This document shows, piece by piece, positions 45,719-54,650 of a stretch of DNA of 64,000 nucleotides. Numbering within the stretch: the first letter of the stretch is position 1; the number at the start of each line of letters is the position of its first letter. Both the position numbers and the translations under genes were made by a program. Under the pieces are notes generated by a model. That model was not told the DNA's origin. It ran no database searches and saw nothing but the letters and a program-made list of their open reading frames with translations. Source of the DNA: Roseihalotalea indica (GTDB lineage: Bacteria; Bacteroidota; Bacteroidia; Cytophagales; Cyclobacteriaceae); the NCBI RefSeq assembly GCF_022458895.1, contig NZ_JAINFL010000005.1:124001-188000 (forward strand). The letters are read 5' to 3'.

Positions 45719-46486
45719 GAGGCTTGTTGGTTAGATTAAGGTAGTTAAAATGTATTTCATTCATCTTATGAGGGCTCTTGCAAAAGGTATTCAATAGAAG
45801 CCCACCACAAAGGCATAGCACAAAATCATAAGCACCAGCAATAAGGTTAGTAGCGATTTCATAAGAGGTTATAAGTTAGTTGTGTGACAGTTTAAGAGAT
45901 TGACTAATTCCTGTAAAGAAACATGGTGAAACATCCATGACAGTTGGGCGAGTAAGCGGCAAAGGTTTTGCATAAGTGCTGTGTTTAATAGTTCGATCAA
46001 ATTCGGTAGTATATGTCGCCTCGAAAGAAAGGTTACCCCTTTCCTGATAAATTTTTCACCATAGGAAGCAAATTATGTCAATACCCGCGGTTACTTCTGC
46101 TAACAGTAATGTCAAGCGAGCTTTGGTGAGCTCTCAAGTGTAGTCGGAATAAAATCTACTTTGGCTACAACTATGACTGAAATTACTTATATTTTTTCTA
46201 GTATTGTAGTCTTATAAATTCTTTTACCAGACTATTTTACTAACCTAAGGCACCTTCTGACAAAATCAGTTTTTTTTCGCACAAAGGAATGGTGCTTGTA
46301 TGTGTCTCATGTATTTTAGGAGAAAAAGATGAAGTGAGAAATAGAAGAGTTACTGATAAACTTGGGAATAAATGCCACAAAATGCCAGAATGTCCTGATG
46401 AAATCTAATTATCAGGCCTATGGATAGATTAATTGGTATTCCGTGGTATAGGATAATAAGAAAATTAGTTGAATGTTAGGGTAGTA
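45719..46486. other. Intergenic region of about 770 bases
   Basis: The region holds one possible 23-codon membrane peptide (45791-45862). The remainder, mainly AT-rich, shows no gene, tRNA or clear hairpin to me. Confidence 0.45.
45791..45862 (-). CDS. Possible 23-residue single-pass membrane peptide
   Basis: ATG at 45862 to TGA gives a 23-residue, almost wholly hydrophobic peptide starting MKSLLTLLLVLMILCYAF. Tiny membrane peptides of this type occur in many Bacteroidota intergenic regions and are missed by gene callers. It lies 72 bases upstream of the lipoprotein gene at 45718. Translation is not proven. Confidence 0.35.
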   Translation of the reverse strand: MKSLLTLLLVLMILCYAFVVGFY

Positions 46487-47077
46487 TCATGGGCGCAATA
46501 AATGAATGGTATTGTCCTGCTTTATTGTGTAAGGTTGGTTTCTTACTTGAAGAATATAAGTATCGTTTTCAAAACGAACTGAAATTTCTTCAGAAACAAA
46601 GGGTCCATAGAGGGTTAACGTATCTCCCCATTGGTAGTGAAAATCATACTCAGGATGATCAATAATAGTCAGTGGAATGCTATCAAGTACGTTATCTGCT
46701 CCGCGGGTGCTTTCTACCTCTACCGCCAGAAAACCCCGGTAGGTTTCGGTTGGAGATCGCTTGTTAAGCAACCAGAAAAGTCCGGCTATTACCAGAAAGG
46801 TTATTGCCGCAGCATAATAATATAGAGGCCGTTGGTAGAAGGGAACTACCTTATCGGTTAAACCATCATCTTCTTTGTAAATGGATTCAAACCTGCTTTT
46901 TAGTTGCTCATGCTCCAGTTGCCGGACCGTCTGAATTATTTTCTCCTGAAATGCTATTTCATGCCGAAATTTTGGGTCAGTCTCGATTCGGTTCTTTACT
47001 TCATTTAGTTGATCCCCCGTGAGTGCACCTGCTAGATACTGGTCAATGACTTCTGTTTTGTTTTCTTCGTTAATCAT
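46487..47077 (-). CDS. Membrane protein partner of sigma factor (anti-sigma-like)
   Basis: The protein has 196 residues. The cytosolic N-terminus (VIDQYLAGALTGDQLNEVKNRIETDPKFRHEIAFQEKI) resembles the helical start of anti-sigma or zf-HC2-like regulators of this phylum, without cysteines. One membrane segment (YYYAAAITFLVIAGLFWLL) lies near residues 85-103, followed by a periplasmic beta domain. Its start overlaps the sigma gene's stop by 4 bases. Likely holds the sigma factor inactive or senses an envelope signal. Confidence 0.7.
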   Translation of the reverse strand: MINEENKTEVIDQYLAGALTGDQLNEVKNRIETDPKFRHEIAFQEKIIQTVRQLEHEQLKSRFESIYKEDDGLTDKVVPFYQRPLYYYAAAITFLVIAGLFWLLNKRSPTETYRGFLAVEVESTRGADNVLDSIPLTIIDHPEYDFHYQWGDTLTLYGPFVSEEISVRFENDTYILQVRNQPYTIKQDNTIHLLRP

Positions 47078-47643
47078 GATGAAATCACATTAAATCTTTT
47101 TTTGAGCCGGTTAATACATTTATGTTTAGCCTGTTTGACTGTGTTATCGTTTTTGTAGTCATACTTTATTGCCAGTTCTCTTAAACTTTCACCATAATAA
47201 TAATATCCGGTAATCAGACCAAGGCATGGTTCACCCAATGATTCTACTTCTTTTAGCAGTTTTTCTTCGGAAGGAAAGTCAAATTCGTAGAGCGAGAGTA
47301 AGTCCTCATAGATAGTGGTGGCGTCCATCAAACGATAATACTCTTCAATCACATTGGTGTTTCGTTCCTGACTTCTGAAGTATGCAGATGTGATGTTATG
47401 ACATATGGAGTAAAAGAACGTACTCAACTTGCTTTTCTTCTCAAAAGTTTTCTTTTGAACCGACTGATAAAATATAATCAAACTGTCTGCATAAAGATCG
47501 TCCTGAGCATGCTCGGGTATATTTTTATTACGCATAATAGAAATTCCCATCGCTTTGTACTTCTTATTAATATATTTAAAAGCTTCATTCTCTTTTCTCT
47601 CGTTTCCACTCTGAAACGCATTAATAATTTTTTGGTCAGTCAT
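47074..47643 (-). CDS. RNA polymerase sigma-70 family factor, ECF-like
   Basis: The protein has 189 residues. Region 2 is seen around YADSLIIFYQSVQKKTFEKKSKLSTFFYSICHNITSAYFRS. Region 4 is seen as CLGLITGYYYYGESLRELAIKYDYKNDNTVKQAKHKCINRLKKRF, a sigma-70 helix-turn-helix. It is followed by a membrane protein gene in 4-base overlap, the usual sigma/anti-sigma arrangement. A promoter-like pair (47669-47699) lies upstream. It probably responds to an envelope signal; target genes are not identifiable here. Confidence 0.85.
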   Translation of the reverse strand: MTDQKIINAFQSGNERKENEAFKYINKKYKAMGISIMRNKNIPEHAQDDLYADSLIIFYQSVQKKTFEKKSKLSTFFYSICHNITSAYFRSQERNTNVIEEYYRLMDATTIYEDLLSLYEFDFPSEEKLLKEVESLGEPCLGLITGYYYYGESLRELAIKYDYKNDNTVKQAKHKCINRLKKRFNVISS

Positions 47644-47668
47644 GCTGCAACGGGCTGGTTGAGTATCT

Positions 47669-47699
47669 AAAAATTAAGCAATAACCTCTATTTGTCAAA
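47669..47699 (-). promoter_or_regulatory. Candidate promoter of the sigma gene
   Basis: On the minus strand TTTG (47699-47696), a 19-base spacer and TAATTTTT (47676-47669) fit the Bacteroidota pattern with one mismatch in the -7 box. Predicted transcription start is about 20 bases before the ATG. Confidence 0.4.
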
Positions 47700-47791
47700 T
47701 CGGAAATGAAGATAAGATTGCTTTTTTTCTTACTGTAGTAATTCTGGTTCTGATCGTAAGTATGATTTAATTTTATTTTTTACAGTAATTC

Positions 47792-48907
47792 TCAACGAGG
47801 GGCATATACATCTTTTACCCGACCCGCTTTACAATCTCGGGGGTCAGCTATATGTCGCCTTTGCTCCCGTGTCTCGAACCAGGATGAGCCTAGCCGAAAA
47901 TCAGAGAACTTTAATGCTAAGGTTACTTCGTGTGCCCCCCCGGTGCTACTAAGGCGAGATGCGGTTATGTCATAGCTGTACACCACCTGAATCTGGTGTT
48001 GCCAGAGCGGCGAAGTATTAGAGGTTAGTCCTTTAGGCCAGGTTAATGATGCATTCATAATGACCGCATCGCGTGTAGACAGGTTTTCCAGGGTGTGCAG
48101 AAAACCTCGGTAACCGCCTCCCACACCCGCTACAATATCAGCCGCATGCCCGCCAGGCTTCACCGGACGATACGCTACGTTAAAGCCGCTTTCCCACTGC
48201 CGAACGGTACCTCGGGACCGGAAGTTGAAATAGCTGCTGAAAAATAATTGCCGGGGCATCAGGTAGCGGGAGTAGCCGCCGTGTGCTGAAAAACGACCGT
48301 AGTAGGCTTCCGAATTTCGGCCGGCACTGATTAGGCTATAGGGGGACGCGTTGTTAAGCCCAGGGTTAGGCAGAAAATCCTTTAGCGAAACACCCAGCCA
48401 AAACGATTCGTGTATCAACAGCAGGCCAGTAGCCAGGTTAAAATACCGGTTTTGGATGCCAGGGGCCATAGCATCGGGGTTGTTATTCAAATAGTCATCA
48501 ATCCAGATGTATTCCTCCTTTAACTGCTGATCATAATAGCTGCCTTGAAACCCGATGACCAAGTCAGCTTTATGGGTAATATTGATCCCGTATGACAGGG
48601 AAACGGCACTCTGTACGGTATTGAGCGGAGCACTTCCGGCTTCGTCAGCATAAGCTGTGAAGCCCACCCCAAATTGGTTAAAGCCATAGTCAGCTGAAAC
48701 ATAGGCGGTTGAAAATGAACCAATCTTGTGCCACTGTCGACGAAAATTAGTGGTAATCCGGTATTGATGGTCTGAGCGGCCGGTAAAAGCCGGATTGGTG
48801 TAGATGTCAGTGGCGTAGAAATTACTGAACTGTGGCTCCTGAGCTAGCACCTGTACGGACAGACCGATGAGGAAAAAAAGCAAAAACCTGGTAAAGCTTT
48901 GTGGCAT
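47792..48907 (-). CDS. PorP/SprF-family type IX secretion membrane protein
   Basis: The protein has 371 residues. A signal peptide (FLLFFLIGLSVQVLAQ) is followed by EPQFSNFYATDIYTNPAFTGRSDHQYRITTNFRRQW, the diagnostic opening of PorP/SprF proteins, and a beta-barrel pattern to the end. These proteins partner with T9SS type B substrates in gliding bacteria. It lies 60 bases downstream of the giant type B adhesin gene, the usual SprB-SprF arrangement, and presumably assists export or anchoring of that adhesin. Confidence 0.9.
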   Translation of the reverse strand: MPQSFTRFLLFFLIGLSVQVLAQEPQFSNFYATDIYTNPAFTGRSDHQYRITTNFRRQWHKIGSFSTAYVSADYGFNQFGVGFTAYADEAGSAPLNTVQSAVSLSYGINITHKADLVIGFQGSYYDQQLKEEYIWIDDYLNNNPDAMAPGIQNRYFNLATGLLLIHESFWLGVSLKDFLPNPGLNNASPYSLISAGRNSEAYYGRFSAHGGYSRYLMPRQLFFSSYFNFRSRGTVRQWESGFNVAYRPVKPGGHAADIVAGVGGGYRGFLHTLENLSTRDAVIMNASLTWPKGLTSNTSPLWQHQIQVVYSYDITASRLSSTGGAHEVTLALKFSDFRLGSSWFETREQRRHIADPRDCKAGRVKDVYAPR

Positions 48908-48967
48908 ATGAATCTATTTGAGGGTTGAGTAATAATAAAGGGTGTATATCATACTGTTAAGGTTTTA

Positions 48968-51900
48968 TCAGAATTTTTCCAGAACCAGATACAATTGTAA
49001 TGTATTGCTTCCACTTTGGCCGGAACAATCCTGAAAGGATACCTGTACATTGTACAAACCGGCCGGCGCCAGTTCACCCCGGTAATAACCATCCCAGGAT
49101 GCACCTGGGTCATTCGTTTGAAATACTTCCACGCCTTCCCGAGAAAATACCCGAAGGTCAATATCGGTAACCTGCACATAGTTGAGCCTGAAACGGTTGT
49201 TTTCCTGGGCAGTCGGGGTGAAAGCCAGTGGTTTGTTTCCTTCCGGAAGCACGACCCCCGCATTAGAAGTTACTTCGATGTCTTGTGAATATACCTGAGT
49301 GCAACCTTCCGTAATTACTGTGAGGGTTATTGTGTAGGAAGAAGAACCTTCTTGAGGATACGGGTACAACTGGGCCGGAACACTACTAAAACCGCTGTAG
49401 GTGGCTCCGTTACCAAAATCCCACTGATAGGTACCAGCTTCGGGAGGTGGGTAGGAAGTAAGATTGGTAAACATGACACTATCGCCACTGCAGCCAGATA
49501 GGCGAGTATACTCAAACAATGGTTCGGCTGGACGCGAGACCCGTATAGTGCGACTTACCTCTTCCAGACATTGTTTACTGATTGAACCATCCGAGGCGAT
49601 CAATGTAAGCTCATAGGTTCCGGGTTCAGAAAACTGATAATCCAGATGTTCATCCGTAGAGATTACTCCTAAATCCTCTATCACCCACTGATAAGTCGAG
49701 GCACCGGTTGATGCGTTTTGAATTTGTACAGGTTCACTCTGACAATAAGGGCTTTCAGAAACTATAAAGTCCGGAACCGGCAGCGGGTTGATGATGACCG
49801 TGCGGCTGAAGGCTATGCTTCGGCATCCCTGTTGATTTGAAGTGATAAGCGTGACTATATACTCACCTGGTTGACGGTAGGTAAAAGGTGGAGGAACAGT
49901 GCCTTGGTGAGTTCGGCCATCGCCCAGATCCCATTCACTGTTGATAGCATTAGTAGAGGTGTTGTTCAACACGATTTCGCTGGAGATGCACAGGGGAGGG
50001 ATGGAATCAAAGGAAGCGGTGGGAGTGGGGTATACCTGAAGGGCAATGCCACAGTCTGGGTCACCCGGGCCACCGCATTCATCGATATTGCAGCCGTTTT
50101 GCACGATCAACTTAGGGTAGTAGGTACCGGGTGTCTCATAAATATGCGTTGCCATGCGGGGACCCTGGGTAGTATCTCCATCTCCCCATACATACATAAT
50201 ACGGTTGCCAGTGCCCGGTACCTGATTGCTTTCCAGGGTTACCTCCAGAGGCCCGCATCCCTGCGTGGTGTTACTATGGTAAAAAGCTTCTACCTCATTC
50301 GGAGTGACCACCAGCGGACGAGTAATTCGGTCAGTACCGCATTCATTAGTAGCAATCAGCGTAACCATATAGGTGGTATCGGTATCTCCTTCGTAACGAA
50401 AAGCCTGTTCAAAGGTGCCTTCCTGCGGGGGGCTCAGTGGTATCAGCGAACCATTCAGCCCAAAATCCCACTCGAAAATTTCGGCCAGTCCCGTGCTATA
50501 GTTGTGGATGCGAAGAGGGTAGTCGGCACAGATGGTATCCCGCTCAAACAAGAAGTTGGCTACTGGCAGGGGGCGCACAGTGACAGTATCGGTAAAAGGA
50601 ATGGTAGTACAGGCATTGGTAACATTTAGAGTAACGACATAAGAAGTATCTCCCAAAATGCCCGGATCGAAAGTAATAGTACCGGGGTTTGCTTCGGTGC
50701 TGCTCTCGCCATTGCCAAAATCCCAAGCATAACGTAAGGCTTCCCCTTCACTCTCATTGGTAAAGGTGACGGCCAGTGGACCGCAAAGCGTAGTTGGCTC
50801 TACACTTTTGCTAAAAGAAGGCTCAGGAGCTTCTACTACTTGCACTGTTCGAGAAGTAGAGGCAATACACCCTTCGGTAGTCTCTGCATACAGCCAAATA
50901 GTGGTGGCCTCAGAAGGTTGCCTGAACCGGTGAGTAGGGTTGCGCTCTGTGTATTCTGCTTCTTCCACTTCCCAACGGTAGGTTACGCCATCATCATTGG
51001 TTGAGATATTATTTAATACGACGGGCTCGTTAGCACAGACTACATCAGGAATATCAATTTCAGGTTCGGGCAAAGGGTTGATGATAATATTTTTGATGAG
51101 GGAGGCTTCACAGGCAAATGCATCATCAGTCTGGTAGGTAAAGGTGACTGAGTACCCTTCCAGGTTGACCCCCGCTGCCTGTGGATTAAACTGACCTTCA
51201 GCCGTCAGGCTTCCTGCTGGCAGTGCTTCACCCGACCAACTACCACTAACTCCTGGTGGTAGCGCCAGCGCCAGCGAGAAAGGTTCGCTGGATACACAAA
51301 CAGCCGTATCGCTACTGCTAACTCCTGGTATGGACCGTACTATAACTTCTACTTCGGCGGTATCGCGGCAACCCTGTTCGTTTAGGCCCACTACTTGGTA
51401 TGTTGTAGTAACCTGAGGGGTAGCGGTAGCAAATGCCGGATCATCTTCCGAGACGGTTAAAGTAGGTTGAGTCAGCCACTCATACGCAAGACCCGGAGTG
51501 GCTCGCAGCCCTACCAAATCTCCCGGACAAACGGTTGATTCAGAAGGGGTAAGGTCAATTTCGGGTGCGGGGAGCACGGTTACAGTAAAGGTAGTGTCCC
51601 GGCTACAACCAGCCGCTGTTTCGGCTGTTACGGTAAATTCAGTATCGGTTGCCAGAGTAGCGGTCACCGTGCTTCCCTCAGCCACATTCAGAACGTTGGC
51701 CGGAGACCAGGTATAGCGCGCGGCATCGCCCTGCAGGATAAGTGTTACAGGTTCGCCTTCACAGGCAGTCGGGTTGCTCTCACTTAACTCAAAAGTAGGC
51801 AGGGGCGTGACTTCTACAATGACTGGGGCAGAAAGTGTCACACAACTTCCCCCGGAAACTTCAACCGTATAAGATCCTTCTTCAGTAGCGGTGTAGCTGC

Positions 51901-53539
51901 TTGAGGTAGCACTGGATATAAGGGTTTCTTCTTTAAACCACTGATATGTCAAGCCAGTACCGATACTGGCTTGTAGCACCGCGCTAATGGGCTGGTCTGT
52001 ACAGAATGCAGTTTGTTCGGAGGTAATTGTAGCTTCAGGGGCCTCTTGATCGGACACCGTAACCGGAGCGGAGGTATTGCTACAATTTCCCTGAGTGACG
52101 GTGACGGTATACTGGCCAGCAGTAGATACTTCTAAAGAAGCTGTGGTAGCTCCGATAATGTCTTCGCCCTCGAGTTGCCACTGATACTGAAATGCCGCAT
52201 CTTCGGCGGTAGTAAGTAGCGTTGTTCCATCAGCGCATAAACCAATATCACCCTGATCTATTACCGCTGGTGGGGGCGGTGCAACCTCGATCGTTTCGGT
52301 AAGCGTTGTGTCACCACAGGTATTGGTAACAGTTAGCGCAATTTCATATGTACCGGTAGAGAGTGTTATCGGATCAGGATTACTGGTATTGGCATTACCG
52401 GGCGAAGTTGGGTTAGCAACATCCAACCCTTTTATCTGCCAGTTAAAACTGGTAGCATCCGGAACATTCGTACTTAGGTCCAGGGTAGCCGGAGTGCACA
52501 GATTATCGCTAATACCCTCAATGGTTACCTCTTCGGGTAGGGGAGCGGAAGCTACAGTCACTGAAACACAACTTTGCTCAGTACCACAATTACTTTCCGT
52601 ATTCAGGGTGATGGTATAGGTACCCGGTTCAGTAAAAGAAATTTCCTCTTCGGTTTCAGTAGACGTGGTATTGCCACTGTTAACGAAAACTGCACCGGTA
52701 CCCTCCAGAGAGGTAATCTGCCATGACTCAGTAAGACCATTGCCGCTGGTCAGGCTTTTTACCGGGATAGTTACCGGGATACATTGATCTAGCGGTGTAA
52801 ATACCTGAGGCGGGCTAAGGCAGTCCTCAATGGTAGCTATATTACCAGAATTTCCTATTTCAAAGATAGGTTTGGGTGGACCTTGAACTTCAATAGTTTT
52901 AGGTTGGGTGGTCTGAGTGCCACAATCCTGTATAACTGTTAGTTGAACTGTGTAGGTACCTGTAACGGAATACGTGTGCTCCGGGTTTATCTTGTCTTCA
53001 GTTTCAAAAATAGTCCCATCACCAAAGTCCCATCGATACAGGGCGTCTGCACTACATTCAAAATCAAGTCCATCAACTGTCAGATTCGAGAATATAGTCG
53101 GTTCATTGACACAGGCAGGCTCGTCAAAAGAAAAATCTGGTTCAGGAGGACGTCCGATAATTACCGGGAATATGGTGATCTCTTTTGGGAAAGTAGCACA
53201 ATTAGCGCCTGCTGTGATGGTGAAAGTATAAGCTTTTTCAGGAATATCGCAGGATACTTTCTGATAATTATGAAAGATTGTGTCTACCCCTGACGGATCT
53301 AAATCACTATGATTAAGAGTTAATGTTTCTCCATCACCAAACTGAATCTGGTATTCTGTCTGAGGGTCATTAGTACTATAATCACCAATAATATAACCGA
53401 AATCCAGTGGGTCGCAGCTTTGTTCGTCGCCCACCGTGCCGGCATCTAGCTTGGGGGTTTTACAACCTTGTCCAAATACTTGGTGATTTATAAGCGGGAC
53501 CAAACACAAAAGCAAAATATAATAGTAGGTAGGCTTCAT
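48968..53539 (-). CDS. Giant PKD-repeat surface adhesin with T9SS type B sorting domain
   Basis: The protein has 1523 residues with a signal peptide (LLLCLVPLINHQVFGQ). Multiple PKD or Ig-like repeats follow, several with the WDFGDG or WDLGDG core (YRWDFGDGTIFETEDKINPEHTY, YAWDFGNGESST, SEWDLGDGRTHQG, YQWDFGNGATYSG). The end (NKPLAFTPTAQENNRFRLNYV ... LRVFSREGVEVFQTN ... WDGYYRGELAPAGLYNVQV) is the gliding-motility-associated C-terminal domain, a type B T9SS signal. It is likely a cell-surface adhesin for gliding or attachment, exported with help of the PorP/SprF-like protein encoded 60 bases downstream. Confidence 0.9.
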   Translation of the reverse strand: MKPTYYYILLLCLVPLINHQVFGQGCKTPKLDAGTVGDEQSCDPLDFGYIIGDYSTNDPQTEYQIQFGDGETLTLNHSDLDPSGVDTIFHNYQKVSCDIPEKAYTFTITAGANCATFPKEITIFPVIIGRPPEPDFSFDEPACVNEPTIFSNLTVDGLDFECSADALYRWDFGDGTIFETEDKINPEHTYSVTGTYTVQLTVIQDCGTQTTQPKTIEVQGPPKPIFEIGNSGNIATIEDCLSPPQVFTPLDQCIPVTIPVKSLTSGNGLTESWQITSLEGTGAVFVNSGNTTSTETEEEISFTEPGTYTITLNTESNCGTEQSCVSVTVASAPLPEEVTIEGISDNLCTPATLDLSTNVPDATSFNWQIKGLDVANPTSPGNANTSNPDPITLSTGTYEIALTVTNTCGDTTLTETIEVAPPPPAVIDQGDIGLCADGTTLLTTAEDAAFQYQWQLEGEDIIGATTASLEVSTAGQYTVTVTQGNCSNTSAPVTVSDQEAPEATITSEQTAFCTDQPISAVLQASIGTGLTYQWFKEETLISSATSSSYTATEEGSYTVEVSGGSCVTLSAPVIVEVTPLPTFELSESNPTACEGEPVTLILQGDAARYTWSPANVLNVAEGSTVTATLATDTEFTVTAETAAGCSRDTTFTVTVLPAPEIDLTPSESTVCPGDLVGLRATPGLAYEWLTQPTLTVSEDDPAFATATPQVTTTYQVVGLNEQGCRDTAEVEVIVRSIPGVSSSDTAVCVSSEPFSLALALPPGVSGSWSGEALPAGSLTAEGQFNPQAAGVNLEGYSVTFTYQTDDAFACEASLIKNIIINPLPEPEIDIPDVVCANEPVVLNNISTNDDGVTYRWEVEEAEYTERNPTHRFRQPSEATTIWLYAETTEGCIASTSRTVQVVEAPEPSFSKSVEPTTLCGPLAVTFTNESEGEALRYAWDFGNGESSTEANPGTITFDPGILGDTSYVVTLNVTNACTTIPFTDTVTVRPLPVANFLFERDTICADYPLRIHNYSTGLAEIFEWDFGLNGSLIPLSPPQEGTFEQAFRYEGDTDTTYMVTLIATNECGTDRITRPLVVTPNEVEAFYHSNTTQGCGPLEVTLESNQVPGTGNRIMYVWGDGDTTQGPRMATHIYETPGTYYPKLIVQNGCNIDECGGPGDPDCGIALQVYPTPTASFDSIPPLCISSEIVLNNTSTNAINSEWDLGDGRTHQGTVPPPFTYRQPGEYIVTLITSNQQGCRSIAFSRTVIINPLPVPDFIVSESPYCQSEPVQIQNASTGASTYQWVIEDLGVISTDEHLDYQFSEPGTYELTLIASDGSISKQCLEEVSRTIRVSRPAEPLFEYTRLSGCSGDSVMFTNLTSYPPPEAGTYQWDFGNGATYSGFSSVPAQLYPYPQEGSSSYTITLTVITEGCTQVYSQDIEVTSNAGVVLPEGNKPLAFTPTAQENNRFRLNYVQVTDIDLRVFSREGVEVFQTNDPGASWDGYYRGELAPAGLYNVQVSFQDCSGQSGSNTLQLYLVLEKF

Positions 53540-53825
53540 GTAAAATAGCAGTATCCAGGTATATTGTGGTAGTGTAATTGCTAACTCTGCTGTTTTTATC
53601 CTTATTTATAACCAAACGGTGTAAATAGGGAACGGGTCTTCTATGTTATTGATTTTTGCATTATAAACCTACCAAACAAAGATTTTTTTCCTACAAAAAT
53701 ATTTTCTGGTTATACGAAAAACGATAAATTAAAAATCAGTCAGTTGACGTACAGACACAATCTTGCCTTCCGTAATAAAACAGATTGTTTTTCTGACAAA
53801 ATGCCACTTTGTTCTTACAAAATTC

Positions 53826-54554
53826 TCAAACTTTCGTTCGCACTACGTTTAGGCGCTCGTATAATTCTTTGCGGTAATTGTCACCAATGAGAATCTGCCG
53901 GCCTTCAATCCACACCGAGTCTTTATTGAGCTTTACCAGATGGTAAGCATTAACTACGTACTTTTTAGAGACCCGCAGAAAATCAGGAGACTCAAGTTGC
54001 GGGGTGAGGGTAGCCAGATTTGTGGTGATATGGAACATTTTATTTTTGGTGTAAATGCGCACATAGCCCCGGTCGCCTTCAATATAATGAATGTCTTGCT
54101 TCATCACTTTCTCATGACCATTGTCATCGGTGGGCAGAAAGACAGCCTCACTCAGTGCGGTTACAGCGTCGATCTTGCTTTTAGCAAAATTACGGATAGC
54201 CAGATCAATGTTTGTCAGAAACTCTTCTATGCGGTATGGCTTAAGAATATAGGTGGATGCCGGAGTGCGGGTAGCTCGTTTTCGGATCTTATGCTCGGCA
54301 TTACCCGTGAGGTAGATAATGGGCACCCGGTTGATGAGAGTTAGTTCGGCGGCTACATCAATGCCGTCTTTCTGGCCTTCCAGTTGAATGTCCATAACTA
54401 CCAGGTCTGGGTTGGTTTCTTTGAACAGGTCTACGGCTTCGTCATACGTGCGGGCAACGCCGGTCACAACATAATTGGTTTCTTCTAGAAGCTCTTTAAT
54501 GTCTTCAGCAGCAATGAGGTCATCTTCTACAATCAGGATCTTTACGCGGGCCAT
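53826..54554 (-). CDS. LytTR-type response regulator
   Basis: The protein has 242 residues. A receiver domain spans 1-125, with acidic residues ILIVEDD, phosphoacceptor D in LVVMDIQLEG near residue 55, and lysine in TYILKPYR. A LytTR DNA-binding domain follows (DIHYIEGDRGYVRIYTKNKMFHITTNLATL ... FLRVSKKYVVNAYHL). It is encoded 96 bases downstream of the histidine kinase and very likely forms a two-component pair with it. Target genes are unknown; the neighbouring adhesin operon is a plausible candidate by position only. Confidence 0.9.
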   Translation of the reverse strand: MARVKILIVEDDLIAAEDIKELLEETNYVVTGVARTYDEAVDLFKETNPDLVVMDIQLEGQKDGIDVAAELTLINRVPIIYLTGNAEHKIRKRATRTPASTYILKPYRIEEFLTNIDLAIRNFAKSKIDAVTALSEAVFLPTDDNGHEKVMKQDIHYIEGDRGYVRIYTKNKMFHITTNLATLTPQLESPDFLRVSKKYVVNAYHLVKLNKDSVWIEGRQILIGDNYRKELYERLNVVRTKV

Positions 54555-54650
54555 GGTTGGTATAGTTTGGTTGAGAGTGAGTTATAATAAATCAATATAT
54601 TCATTTTTTTGCAGTAGCAGCACGCCTAAGCCCCCGTTTTGTCGGGTTTT

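Noticed and set aside
49871..50629. 252-codon open frame opposite the giant adhesin gene
   Set aside because: It is antisense to a well-supported PKD-repeat coding sequence and has no domain or signal of its own.
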